Assembly: GCF_004014715.1 (NCBI RefSeq)
Contig: NZ_CP034835.1
Location: forward strand, 1,178,001-1,242,000
Reading direction: 5' to 3'
DNA: 64,000 bases
From: Pseudoalteromonas sp. R3
GTDB lineage: Bacteria > Pseudomonadota > Gammaproteobacteria > Enterobacterales > Alteromonadaceae
The notes under the pieces: generated by a model
Told to the model about the DNA's origin: nothing
Seen by the model: only the letters and a program-made list of their open reading frames with translations
The model's database searches: none
Program-made: the position numbers and the translations under genes
Part shown: positions 55,861-64,000 of the stretch, in pieces
Layout of the letters: each line of letters starts with the position of its first letter
Position numbering within the stretch: the stretch's first letter is position 1

Positions 55861-58311
55861 TTACGCGGCGTTCGCGTCTTTTGCAACCACTCTGGCTTTA
55901 CCAGCCAGCAGGTCGGCCGGATCAAAGTCATCAACATTGATAACGGCCAGTCGCTTCTCTTCAACGGCAGCCAGCTTGTTGGCTTCGTCGTTATTTAGTG
56001 CACCACATTCGCGGCCCATTTCGGCCACTTTATCCAATCGCATAAATGGTAGCTTTTCACCTTTGGCGCGACACACTTTGTCAAACAGAGGCTCCACTTC
56101 AAGGATGTCTTTCAGGGTTTGCTCTTGTTTACCAATCAGGTTAAGCGGCTCATCACGCAGGTAGATGTGTGAGGCAAGGCGGTCACGGGCTGCGCTTGGT
56201 GTTTGCAGCAGTTGCGCCAGTTTGTGCTCCATTTGGTCTGTTGGCTTGCGCACAGGACGACCAAATGGGAACAATACGAGCTTGAGCAAGCCACGTAGCG
56301 CCATTGACGGCATGTTGTTAATTAGATCCGCCAATGCACGTTGACACAGGTACAAATGCTCCTGACAGGCCCACTGAACATAAGGCAAATCTTCTTTGCG
56401 ACGGCCTTCATCGTTGTAACGTTTCAGTGTTGCTGAAACCAGATACAGATAACTTAGCAAGTCACCAAGGCGCGCAGAAATACGCTCTTTACGTTTCAAA
56501 GAGCCACCAAATACGGCCATACAGATGTCAGACATTAGCGCCAGTGATGCACTAAAGCGCGCTGCGGCACGATAGTAATCGGCTGTTTCGTCGTTAAATG
56601 GTACTTTGCTGAAGCGACCACCAGTTAGAGCCAGCCACTTAGTGCGAACCAGGTTAGAAATGGTAAAGCCAATATGGCCCATTAAAGCCTGGTCAAAGCT
56701 GTTCAGCGCTTCTTCTTTGTCTTTGATAGTACAGGCGTTAAGTTCAGCCAGAACAAAAGGATGACAGCGAATTGCGCCCTGACCGTAGATGATCATATTA
56801 CGAGTCAGAATGTTTGCACCTTCTACCGTGATAGCAATTGGGGCGCCCTGATAGCCGCGGCCCAGGTAGTTATTTGGACCCAGACAGATGCCTTTACCAC
56901 CGTGAATATCCATTGCATGCTTGGTTGAATCACGCATTTGCTCTGTCAGGTGATATTTCAAAATAGCAGAAATAACAGATGGCTTTTCACCTAAGTCGAC
57001 AGCACCCGTTGACATGCTCACTGCTGCGTCACTGCTGTAGGCGTAACCACCCAGTTTAGCCAGTGCTTCTTCAATACCTTCCATCTTACCGATAGGCAGT
57101 TTGAACTGACGGCGGATACGGCTATATGCACCACTGGCAAGCGCCAAAGATTTAATACCACCAGTTGAGTTAGACGGTAGCGTGATTACGCGACCAACTG
57201 ACAGACATTCCACCAGCATACGCCAGCCCTGACCTGCCATTTTCGCACCACCAATGATGAAATCAAGTGGTACAAAAACATCTTCACCCTTAGTTGGACC
57301 ATTCTGGAAAGGCACATTCAGCGGGAAGTGGCGACGGCCGATTTCAACACCTGGCGTGTTGGTTGGAATAAGGGCACAGGTAATACCAATTTCTTTTTTG
57401 TCGCCCAGCAGGCCATCCGGATCACGCATTTTGAATGCCAGACCTAGCACAGTGGCAACGGGTGCAAGGGTGATATAGCGCTTGTTCCAGGTTAAGCGAA
57501 TACCTAAGGTTTCTTTACCTTCCCACTCACCTTTACAGACGATACCGAAATCCGGGATAGATGAGGCATCAGAGCCCGCTTCCGGAGAAGTCAGTGCAAA
57601 ACAGGGGATCTCATCACCTTTTGCCAGACGAGGCAGGTAATGATCTTTTTGCTCCTGAGTACCATAGTGTTGAAGCAGCTCGCCCGGACCTAGTGAATTA
57701 GGTACACCTACAATAGATGAAAGCAGAGTCGATTTACTGGTTAGCTTTTGTAACACACAAGACTGTGCATAGGCCGAAAATTCCAGACCACCGTATTGCT
57801 TTTTGATGATCATGGCAAAGAACTTGTTGTCTTTGAGATATTGCCATACGTCCTGCGGTAAATCAGTCAGCTCATGAGTGGCTTCCCAGTCATCCAGCAT
57901 TGCACATACTTCTTCAACCGGACCATCCATAAAGGCCTGTTCTTCAGCTGTAAGGCGTGGTGCCTGATACTGGTGAAGCTTATTCCAGTTTGGGTTACCA
58001 CAGAACAAGTCTGCTTCCCACCAAGTAGTACCAGCGTCAATAGCAGACTTTTCTGTTTCAGACATGCTAGGCGTGACTTTCTTGAACGCCTTAAACAACG
58101 GCGCAACAATGTATTGTTGACGTAGGTTAGTCATTGATAAGGGAACTGCAATGGCCAAGAAGATAAGCCAGGCAAATGCGCCAAAGGCGCCGGCGAAGGT
58201 GCCGATCAGCAGCGTCGCCGCAGCAACACCTAAGCAGGTGTTCCAGCTCGCACGGTGGTAGCAGGCAGCGCTAACCAGTGCGATTAAAGCGAGTGTAAAT
58301 AAAAGTGTCAT
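55861..58311 (-). CDS. fadE: Acyl-CoA dehydrogenase FadE
   Basis: 816 residues from the ATG at 58311, almost the length of E. coli FadE (814). That start has AAGGAA upstream and opens with the two hydrophobic N-terminal helices of the family ([20 protein letters not shown], then [20 protein letters not shown]); the in-frame ATG at 58401 would add 30 atypical residues. FadE catalyses the first, FAD-dependent oxidation of fatty acyl-CoA in beta-oxidation at the inner membrane. Typical motifs are [15 protein letters not shown] in the middle domain, [15 protein letters not shown], and the family-specific [20 protein letters not shown] followed by [20 protein letters not shown] FadE-specific C-terminal domain fills the last 280 or so residues. 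A FadR-like site lies 16-32 bases before the start codon, suggesting repression in the absence of fatty acids. Confidence 0.97.
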   Translation of the reverse strand: MTLLFTLALIALVSAACYHRASWNTCLGVAAATLLIGTFAGAFGAFAWLIFLAIAVPLSMTNLRQQYIVAPLFKAFKKVTPSMSETEKSAIDAGTTWWEADLFCGNPNWNKLHQYQAPRLTAEEQAFMDGPVEEVCAMLDDWEATHELTDLPQDVWQYLKDNKFFAMIIKKQYGGLEFSAYAQSCVLQKLTSKSTLLSSIVGVPNSLGPGELLQHYGTQEQKDHYLPRLAKGDEIPCFALTSPEAGSDASSIPDFGIVCKGEWEGKETLGIRLTWNKRYITLAPVATVLGLAFKMRDPDGLLGDKKEIGITCALIPTNTPGVEIGRRHFPLNVPFQNGPTKGEDVFVPLDFIIGGAKMAGQGWRMLVECLSVGRVITLPSNSTGGIKSLALASGAYSRIRRQFKLPIGKMEGIEEALAKLGGYAYSSDAAVSMSTGAVDLGEKPSVISAILKYHLTEQMRDSTKHAMDIHGGKGICLGPNNYLGRGYQGAPIAITVEGANILTRNMIIYGQGAIRCHPFVLAELNACTIKDKEEALNSFDQALMGHIGFTISNLVRTKWLALTGGRFSKVPFNDETADYYRAAARFSASLALMSDICMAVFGGSLKRKERISARLGDLLSYLYLVSATLKRYNDEGRRKEDLPYVQWACQEHLYLCQRALADLINNMPSMALRGLLKLVLFPFGRPVRKPTDQMEHKLAQLLQTPSAARDRLASHIYLRDEPLNLIGKQEQTLKDILEVEPLFDKVCRAKGEKLPFMRLDKVAEMGRECGALNNDEANKLAAVEEKRLAVINVDDFDPADLLAGKARVVAKDANAA

Positions 58312-58326
58312 GTTGTTATTCCTTGT

Positions 58327-58343
58327 AAGAGGTCTGACCACAT
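58327..58343 (-). promoter_or_regulatory. FadR-like operator upstream of fadE
   Basis: Read on the minus strand the site is ATGTGGTCAGACCTCTT. It keeps the palindromic core GGTCNGACC and agrees with 12 of 16 defined positions of the E. coli FadR consensus AGCTGGTCCGACNTGTT, as I remember it. Its place 16-32 bases before the fadE start codon is right for repression. Confidence 0.55.
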
Positions 58344-58463
58344 TGGCTAGGCTAGCTTGTTGGACCAGTGATTTCAAGCCTAAAAAGCATCTTATCTTCA
58401 TTTTAGTTGCTATTTAGTTACCTCGCGAGTTGGTCATATTGGTGTTGTTTTTATGTAATGAGT

Positions 58464-58491
58464 TTGTAATTTTAAAGATTGCTCCTATAGT
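58464..58491 (+). promoter_or_regulatory. Candidate promoter of the 96-residue membrane protein gene
   Basis: TTGTAA (58464-58469), 16 bases, TATAGT (58486-58491); the -10 box is 29 bases before the ATG and AGGAGG (58507-58512) lies between them. Confidence 0.45.
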
Positions 58492-58520
58492 TGAAGAGAT
58501 CATTCTAGGAGGGAATCGTC

Positions 58521-58811
58521 ATGCAATATGGAACATTGTGTGTCGCATCTGCGACGTTTTTTGCTATGCTGCTTTCAGCACATCTTTATCAACCTGCTGT
58601 ATTCCTTAATCTCGCCAGTTGCGTCTTGTGCGCTATCTATGGGTATCAGGGGGCCAGTATCATTGCCATGTTTTTAGCCTGGTGTAATGTTCAGGCGTTT
58701 TTGGTTAGCCCATGGATAAATCTAACCGAACAACCAAGTATTAAAGCACTCGTACTGTTTCTGCTTTGCCTGATGTTCGCAGCTATCAGTATCGGGGTTA
58801 GTAAACGTTAG
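58521..58811 (+). CDS. Small integral membrane protein of unknown function
   Basis: 96 residues and mostly hydrophobic, with about three to four membrane helices (TLCVASATFFAMLLSAHLY, FLNLASCVLCAIYGY, SIIAMFLAWCNVQAFLV and ALVLFLLCLMFAAISIGV), ending in a charged SKR. A strong AGGAGG precedes the ATG by eight bases, which supports expression. I do not recognise a family. It lies between divergent fadE and co-oriented pdxB, 62 bases before the latter, and may be the first gene of the pdxB-asd transcript. Confidence 0.75.
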   Translation: MQYGTLCVASATFFAMLLSAHLYQPAVFLNLASCVLCAIYGYQGASIIAMFLAWCNVQAFLVSPWINLTEQPSIKALVLFLLCLMFAAISIGVSKR

Positions 58812-58873
58812 CCTGTTGTCTGGGCTTTGGCTGCGGTACAATAAAGGGTCCGTGTATCGTTTGGGAAGTATGA

Positions 58874-60007
58874 ATGAAGATCCTTGCAGATCAGAATATG
58901 CCCCTGGTTGAAGAGTTTTTCTCTGATCTGGGGGAGGTCAGTCGCTTTGATGGTCGCACCATAGTGCCGCACCAGCTGGCTGATGTTGACGTGTTGCTTA
59001 CGCGTTCCGTCACTCAGGTTGATCAGACACTCTTGGCTGAGGCATCGAAGCTAAAGTTTGTTGGCACCGCAACAATTGGGGTCGACCACATTGACAGGTC
59101 ATTACTGGCTGAGCGTGACATTGGTTTTGCCAGTGCCCCCGGTTGTAATGCTGTCGCTGTTGCTGAATATGTGATCAGTGCTTTGTATGCCTATGCGCAG
59201 CGCAAGGCATACAATCTGCAAGGTAAAAAGCTAGGTATTGTTGGGGTTGGCAATATAGGCCAATGCTTGCACGATAAACTAGCAGCAAGTGGAATCGAGC
59301 TGCTCTTGTGTGACCCGCTCCGTCATGAAGCGGGGACTTTAGCGCAGCACATGCCACTTGATGAACTGTTAGCACAAGCTGATATCGTTACTTTCCATGT
59401 GCCTTTGATTAAAACCGGTGTTCATCAGACCCGACACATGCTTAATGCTGAACGCATAGCAACGCTTAAGCCTGATATGCTGGTGATCAATGCAAGCCGG
59501 GGAGATGTGATTGATAATCAGGCTTTGTTAGAAGCGCTTGAGAACGGCCAAGCAATCGATTTGGTTTTAGATGTATGGGAAAATGAACCCAATATACTAA
59601 TGCCCTTGTTAGACCATACATTGTTTGCTTCAGTGCACATTGCTGGTCACACACTTGAGGGGAAAGCTCGCGGAACGCAAATGTTATATCAGGCCTTGTG
59701 TGATCAACTCGGTATTGCGGCTACAAAGTCGCTTGAGTCGTTTTTGCCAATCCCGGCACTGACATCCTGTTATGCAGAGCATACGCTTAGCGAACTGGAG
59801 CTCGGCAGATTGGTCCATCTGGTCTATGATATTCGTCGGGATGATGGCCTGATGCGTAATAATATCAACAGTCAGGGGTTTGATATGTTGCGCAAAAATT
59901 ACCCACCGCGTCGGGAGTTCAATACCTTGACGGTGCAAAATGCACCTCAGTGTGGTAAGCAGTTACAACAGCTTGGTTTTAAAGTAGTTAATTCGAATGA
60001 GGAATAA
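58874..60007 (+). CDS. pdxB: Erythronate-4-phosphate dehydrogenase
   Basis: 377 residues, the family's usual length. PdxB oxidises 4-phosphoerythronate, the second step of the DXP-dependent route to pyridoxal 5'-phosphate, in the cytoplasm. The start (KILADQNMPLVEEFF) is characteristic. Visible are ATIGVDHID, the Rossmann motif GVGNIG (about 124-129), the D-2-hydroxyacid dehydrogenase signature LVINASRGDVID with its Arg, the Glu in VWENEP, and the catalytic His in SVHIAGHT. A PdxB-type dimerisation domain forms the last 90 or so residues. GGGAAG lies five bases before the ATG at 58874; another ATG at 58870 is out of frame. The stop is one base before the asd start, so the two are translationally coupled. 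Confidence 0.97.
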   Translation: MKILADQNMPLVEEFFSDLGEVSRFDGRTIVPHQLADVDVLLTRSVTQVDQTLLAEASKLKFVGTATIGVDHIDRSLLAERDIGFASAPGCNAVAVAEYVISALYAYAQRKAYNLQGKKLGIVGVGNIGQCLHDKLAASGIELLLCDPLRHEAGTLAQHMPLDELLAQADIVTFHVPLIKTGVHQTRHMLNAERIATLKPDMLVINASRGDVIDNQALLEALENGQAIDLVLDVWENEPNILMPLLDHTLFASVHIAGHTLEGKARGTQMLYQALCDQLGIAATKSLESFLPIPALTSCYAEHTLSELELGRLVHLVYDIRRDDGLMRNNINSQGFDMLRKNYPPRREFNTLTVQNAPQCGKQLQQLGFKVVNSNEE

Positions 60008-60008
60008 T

Positions 60009-61025
60009 ATGTCGCAGAAATATGATGTGGCGGTGCTCGGTGCAACCGGGTTGGTAGGTAAGCAAATTATTGAAACTCTGGCCGAGCGAAAGTTCCCGGT
60101 TGGCAACCTGTATCCTCTGGCAAGCAGCCGCAGTGCGGGTGAAGAAATTGAGTTTAATGGTGAGACGCTCACTGTGTTGGATGTGGCTGAGTTTGATTTT
60201 AGTCAGGCACATATAGGCTTGTTTTCAGCCGGTGGCAGCGTGTCGGAACAGTATGCACCAATAGCGGCAGAAGCGGGCTGTGTTGTCATTGATAACACAT
60301 CACACTTTAGATATGACTATGATGTGCCTTTGGTTGTACCTGAGGTAAACAGTGCCAGCCTGGCTGATTTTCGCAATCGTAATATCATCGCCAACCCAAA
60401 TTGTTCGACCATTCAAATGATGGTTGCGTTGAAACCTATCTATGATGCCTATGGTATTGATCGTATCAATGTGTCTACCTATCAAGCTGTATCTGGTGCA
60501 GGTAAAGAGGCGGTTGAAGAGCTGGCTAAACAAACTGCTAATCTGATGAATGCCCGACCTATGGAAAATGAGGTCTTCACTAAGCAAATCGCCTTTAATG
60601 TCATTCCGCAAATTGATGCCTTCCAGGACAATGGCTATACCAAAGAAGAAATGAAAATGGTCTGGGAGACGCAAAAAATCCTGGGCGATAGTAGTGTTAT
60701 GGTGAACCCGACGGCCGTTCGTGTTCCTGTTTTTTATGGTCATGCTGAGGCAATCCACCTAGAAACACGCATGCCTTACGATCTTGAACATATCAAGCAG
60801 TTGTTAAATGATGCTCCCGGTATCGAACTGGTTGAAGATGAACAGGATTATCCAACACCGGTCAGTGACGCCAGCGGTAACGACACCGTGTATGTAGGTC
60901 GACTGAGAGCGGATATTTCACATCCACATGGCCTGAACCTGTGGGTTGTGTCTGACAACACCCGTAAAGGTGCTGCAACTAACAGCGTACAGATTGCCGA
61001 AGAGTTGATCGCGCACTATCTGTAA
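60009..61025 (+). CDS. asd: Aspartate-semialdehyde dehydrogenase
   Basis: 338 residues from the ATG at 60009, chosen over 59997 because GAGGAA lies just before it and it avoids overlap with pdxB. The enzyme makes aspartate semialdehyde from aspartyl phosphate with NADPH, the branch point to lysine/diaminopimelate, methionine and threonine. GATGLVG (11-17) binds the nucleotide, Cys132 in NPNCS is the catalytic nucleophile, and Arg238 and His245 lie in RVPVFYGHAEAIH. The sequence is of the type that in enterobacteria includes the inactive Usg protein, but here the Cys is present, so it should be active. The pdxB-asd-fimV order is common in gammaproteobacteria. A hairpin terminator follows. Confidence 0.96.
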   Translation: MSQKYDVAVLGATGLVGKQIIETLAERKFPVGNLYPLASSRSAGEEIEFNGETLTVLDVAEFDFSQAHIGLFSAGGSVSEQYAPIAAEAGCVVIDNTSHFRYDYDVPLVVPEVNSASLADFRNRNIIANPNCSTIQMMVALKPIYDAYGIDRINVSTYQAVSGAGKEAVEELAKQTANLMNARPMENEVFTKQIAFNVIPQIDAFQDNGYTKEEMKMVWETQKILGDSSVMVNPTAVRVPVFYGHAEAIHLETRMPYDLEHIKQLLNDAPGIELVEDEQDYPTPVSDASGNDTVYVGRLRADISHPHGLNLWVVSDNTRKGAATNSVQIAEELIAHYL

Positions 61026-61362
61026 CGATTGCCGGGCCCGTGAACAACGGCGGGTCCAAATTCCTTTCAAATTCCTTTTCTGTTTGTTCCCATACGGCAG
61101 CAATTTGCCACTTTTCACTTCTCATCCGCCAAGTCTGTGTATTTCGTCTATCCTTGAGTGTATTCAGAGGCTTAAATAAAGAATTAGTAACTCACCAAAA
61201 AGCATGATAAGAATGTTAATTTTCAATACTTTGGCGATGGATATTCACCGTTATCTGGTTTATAGTTGGCAATTGGAACAGAGCTTGCACAAGCCCTATT
61301 AAGCACAATTCAGTAGTCGCGTTGCCGCCAGGGCAGCGCTAGAGAGTATACAAAGGAACAGC
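61026..61362. other. 337-base intergenic stretch between asd and fimV
   Basis: It contains the asd terminator hairpin near 61034-61057 and a direct repeat CAAATTCCTTT (about 61056-61077). The promoter of fimV must lie in the remainder, but no clear boxes were identified. Confidence 0.5.
61034..61057 (+). terminator. Probable terminator of pdxB-asd
   Basis: GGGCCCG (61034-61040) pairs with CGGGTCC (61051-61057), one G-U pair included, around a 10-base loop. T-rich sequence follows but without a continuous T run. Confidence 0.5.
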
Positions 61363-64000
61363 ATGCGCGGTTTAGCCTTTATTTGTATCTTAGCAATGGC
61401 CCTAATTGCAGCGCCCGTTCATACCCAGGACGGGACCGTTCTCAAAGGTCCGAAAGGGGTTGATCTGGGACTTCAGGGACGCTCAGTTGGCCCAATAAAG
61501 TCAACAGATACCTTATGGCGCATCGCGCACAAAGTGCGGCCTAATGACTCCGTTTCTATCTACCAGGTAATGCAGGCTCTATATGAGAAAAACCCACAGG
61601 CTTTTCTCGACAACAACCTGAACCATATGCGCGATGGCGCTTATCTGAAAATTCCAACTTTAGCTGAAATACGTCGCGTTAATGCACAGTTAGCACGTCA
61701 AAAATCTGATCAAGACGATGAGCTATGGGAGCTGAAAAAAAGTGGTAAGCTTGACCAGGCTACCATAGATGCTGCCGATAAGCGGGTAACGCAAGCGCGT
61801 AAAGTTGATGTAGAAGAAGCCCGTGAAGCGTTAACCAACGAGCTAAAATCACTCAAAATGGAGCAAGACTCGCGTCTGCTCGATTTACAAACTCAGTTTA
61901 AAACCTCCGTACGTAGTGTTGAAGAGATCCTTCAGGAAAACAACGAACTCGAGAAAAAACTAAATAATATTTCTGAAGAGCTTAAGAATGTTCAGGAGCA
62001 GCTGGGCAGAGATAGCGAAATTCAGCAGCAGCTTAAAGCTGTGATTGATATGCAAAGTGAAATGATTGCGCAGCAGCAGATGCAGGCACAAGCAGAAGCT
62101 GAATTTAGCATTACTAAGCTGTTTTCCAACCCTCTGGTTGTTGCCTTACTGGCGACCATTCCTGCCTTACTGATCATTGGTGCGGTTGTGATGCGTATGC
62201 GCAAAGGCAAGGCAAAACAAGCGGAGGAAGACGATGAATTTTTACCACAGTCACCAGCACCAGCCGCTGCTGCGGCAGCAACGGCAACAGCGGCAGCAGC
62301 CGACCCGCTCGATCTGGATATGCCACATGACAGTGGTGAAGATGCCCTAAACGAAGGCGTGCAGCTCGATGACGATATTTTACCGGATGATGAAATCGTC
62401 TTTGATAGCCTGGACGATGACGCATTTGAAGAAGGCAATGACACGCTTGAACAGGATGAACTGGACAGTTTACTGAACGATGACATCGTGTTTGATGATG
62501 AATCGGATGTTAATGCCCAGCAGTCAGGTGCGGACGATCTTGATGAGTTCCTGCAACAAAACTTCGACGAAGCAGATGACAGCCTGGGTGATGAAATTAC
62601 TCTGGATGTCGACGCTGATGCAGCGTCGGGCGATAACGACATACTGAGCGCCGATGATATTGATGATCTGTTCAACGAAGTCAGCGAAGGAGCAGATGAC
62701 GATACTCTGGATGTAAGTGATGACGCACTTGCCGCACTTAGCGAAGAATTGGCCGAAGAAAGTCTCGAAGAAGTTGAACCTGTGGAGACTGAAGCCCCCG
62801 CAGATGAAGACTTTGATCTTGACGACATTGATAGCTTAATAGATGAAGTTGGTGAGTCGCCCCCAAAGTCCCCAGCGGCTGATGGAGCAGCGACAGACGA
62901 CGGTATTCTAAGTGCTGATGACATTGATGACTTACTCGATGGTGCACTTGATGACGAGCCTGACATCGCAGAAGACGATTTTGACGTTGACGATATCGAC
63001 AGCTTGCTCGATCAGGCCCAAGATACTGGTGACAACACTGCCCTCCCTGAAGAATCGGAACTTGACTCTGATGATATAGACAGCCTGCTGGACGAGGCAT
63101 CCAGCGAAGCCCCCGACGCAGACTTGCTGGCAGAAGAGCCCGATGACATAGACAGCCTGCTGGAAGAGGCATCCAGCGAAGCCGCTGACTCAGACTTACT
63201 GGCAGAAGAGCCCGACGATATAGACAGCCTGCTGGAAGAGGCATCCAGCGAAGCCGCTGACTTACTGGCAGAAGAGCCCGACGACATAGACAGCCTGCTT
63301 GAGGAGGCATCCAGCGAAGCCGCTGATGCAGACTTACTGGCAGAAGAGCCCGATGACATAGACAGTCTGCTGGAAGAGGCATCCAGCGAAACCGCTGACG
63401 CAGACTTACTGGCAGAAGAGCCCGATGACATAGACAGCCTGCTGGAAGAGGCATCCAGTGAAACCGCTGACGCAGACTTACTGGCAGAAGAGCGTGATGA
63501 CATAGACAGCTTGCTGGAAGAGGCATCCAGCGGAGCCACTGATGAGCTCGATGGGTTGTTAGAAGAAGAGCCAGAGGCCGAACCTGCAGAAGACATGCTG
63601 ACGGAAGAGCCAGACGATCTGGATGGGTTATTAGAAGAAGAGCCAGAGGTCGAGCCAGCAGAAGACATGCTGGCGGAAGAGTCGGACGAGTTACTAGAAG
63701 AAGAGCCAGAAGCCGAACTTGCAGAAGACATCCTAACGGAAGCGCCGGACGATCTCGGTGGGTTATTAGAAGAAGAGCCAGAGGCCGAACCTGCAGAAGA
63801 CATGCTGACGGAAGAGCCGGACGAGCTGGACGGGTTATTAGAAGAAGAGGCAGAGACCGAGTCAGCAGAAGATATGCTGGCGGAAGAGTCGGACGAGTTG
63901 GATGGATTATTAGAAGAAGAGCTTGAGGCTGAACCCGCAGAAGACATGCTGGCGGAAGAGTCGGACGATCTCGATGGGTTATTGGAAGAAGAGCCAGAGG
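61363..64000 (+). CDS. fimV: FimV-like pole/peptidoglycan-binding protein, 5' part
   Basis: The first 879 codons are present and the gene runs off the right edge. The ATG at 61363 has AAAGGA upstream. A signal peptide (RGLAFICILAMALIAAPVHT) is followed by a LysM-like region (about 45-110: SVGPIKSTDTLWRIAHKVRP, VMQALYEKNPQAF, MRDGAYLKIP), the FimV N-terminal hallmark, then a coiled coil to about 250 and one membrane helix (about 252-276, NPLVVALLATIPALLIIGAV). The rest is a very acidic cytoplasmic region ending in tandem repeats (63073 onward). FimV proteins organise polar structures such as type IV pili and chemotaxis proteins. The C-terminal FimV/TPR domain is outside the window. The position after asd fits the family. 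Confidence 0.93.
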   Translation, partial: MRGLAFICILAMALIAAPVHTQDGTVLKGPKGVDLGLQGRSVGPIKSTDTLWRIAHKVRPNDSVSIYQVMQALYEKNPQAFLDNNLNHMRDGAYLKIPTLAEIRRVNAQLARQKSDQDDELWELKKSGKLDQATIDAADKRVTQARKVDVEEAREALTNELKSLKMEQDSRLLDLQTQFKTSVRSVEEILQENNELEKKLNNISEELKNVQEQLGRDSEIQQQLKAVIDMQSEMIAQQQMQAQAEAEFSITKLFSNPLVVALLATIPALLIIGAVVMRMRKGKAKQAEEDDEFLPQSPAPAAAAAATATAAAADPLDLDMPHDSGEDALNEGVQLDDDILPDDEIVFDSLDDDAFEEGNDTLEQDELDSLLNDDIVFDDESDVNAQQSGADDLDEFLQQNFDEADDSLGDEITLDVDADAASGDNDILSADDIDDLFNEVSEGADDDTLDVSDDALAALSEELAEESLEEVEPVETEAPADEDFDLDDIDSLIDEVGESPPKSPAADGAATDDGILSADDIDDLLDGALDDEPDIAEDDFDVDDIDSLLDQAQDTGDNTALPEESELDSDDIDSLLDEASSEAPDADLLAEEPDDIDSLLEEASSEAADSDLLAEEPDDIDSLLEEASSEAADLLAEEPDDIDSLLEEASSEAADADLLAEEPDDIDSLLEEASSETADADLLAEEPDDIDSLLEEASSETADADLLAEERDDIDSLLEEASSGATDELDGLLEEEPEAEPAEDMLTEEPDDLDGLLEEEPEVEPAEDMLAEESDELLEEEPEAELAEDILTEAPDDLGGLLEEEPEAEPAEDMLTEEPDELDGLLEEEAETESAEDMLAEESDELDGLLEEELEAEPAEDMLAEESDDLDGLLEEEPE
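63073..63543 (+). repeat. In-frame tandem repeats, family 1, in fimV
   Basis: Six units plus a partial seventh begin at 63073, 63145, 63217, 63283, 63355, 63427 and 63499. Units are 72 bases (24 residues, DDIDSLLEEASSEAADADLL then AEEP) except the third, which lacks six bases. Copies differ by only a few bases, suggesting recent expansion. Confidence 0.95.
63550..64000 (+). repeat. In-frame tandem repeats, family 2, in fimV
   Basis: A second 72-base family (DGLLEEEPEAEPAEDMLTEE then PDEL) with units starting at 63550, 63622, 63691, 63757, 63829, 63901 and 63973. Two units are shortened to 69 and 66 bases. It continues past the window edge. Confidence 0.95.

Noticed and set aside
59997..60008. 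Upstream ATG of asd at 59997
   Set aside because: It overlaps the pdxB end and lies before the GAGGAA that positions the ATG at 60009.
60918..61118. Minus-strand open frame of 66 residues over the asd terminator
   Set aside because: It overlaps the asd coding end and the terminator hairpin and has no recognisable sequence.
62022..63947. Long Ser-rich minus-strand open frames opposite fimV
   Set aside because: They are antisense readings of the acidic Asp/Glu/Leu repeats in fimV; their composition simply mirrors those codons and no ribosome binding site was seen.
63073..64000. Possible CRISPR-like or satellite repeat array
   Set aside because: The repeats are contiguous, in frame, 66-72 bases long with no spacers, and encode part of FimV.

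Overview
The window looks like chromosome from a marine gammaproteobacterium of the order Alteromonadales, most likely Pseudoalteromonas or a near relative. The evidence is the right-hand core block (fadE, then pdxB-asd-fimV), the acidic repeat-rich FimV, and a small Cys-rich peptide with a K/L-rich double-glycine leader of a kind I associate with that group. The species cannot be fixed from sequence reading alone. I see no rRNA, tRNA, CRISPR array, transposase or integrase.

Bases 1-46,400 hold a very large nonribosomal peptide synthetase (NRPS) locus built as two divergent operons around a 793-base AT-rich intergenic region (16,521-17,313). The minus-strand operon encodes, in order, a one-module protein with a TubC-like (beta-hairpin) docking domain, two two-module proteins, and a fourth NRPS that starts at 407 and leaves the window. 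The plus-strand operon encodes nine modules. They are read as two ORFs (17,314-21,057 and 21,138-44,849) that look like one gene of about 9,180 codons broken by a one-base frame change between 21,009 and 21,057. A stand-alone type II thioesterase, a secreted SGNH-type protein and a terminator follow. Every module is C-A-T (module 1 has only a C-domain remnant). No epimerase, methyltransferase or integrated thioesterase domain is visible. The minus-strand proteins all begin with C domains and one has an acceptor docking domain, so I infer that the plus-strand synthetase hands its chain to the minus-strand set, giving at least 14 residues with release outside the window. Pocket residues read by eye suggest two Pro, two Gly, one Val, one Asp-like, aliphatic residues, three possibly basic positions and one beta-amino-acid-type position. 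Three neighbouring A domains have pockets I cannot assign.

Bases 46,400-55,850 are accessory genes: a 91-residue unknown protein, a periplasmic binding-protein-like protein, a 75-residue peptide precursor with seven cysteines in its predicted core, a CadC/ToxR-like membrane regulator with a predicted beta-propeller, divergent from a DUF5916-type outer-membrane protein, an SMP-30-like lipoprotein, and a small ABC ATPase/membrane pair.

Bases 55,860-64,000 are core chromosome: fadE (with a FadR-like operator just upstream), a small membrane protein, pdxB (vitamin B6), asd (aspartate-family amino acids) and the start of fimV, whose cytoplasmic part consists of two families of 72-base in-frame tandem repeats. 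Gene calls rest on motif recognition; no database search was run.
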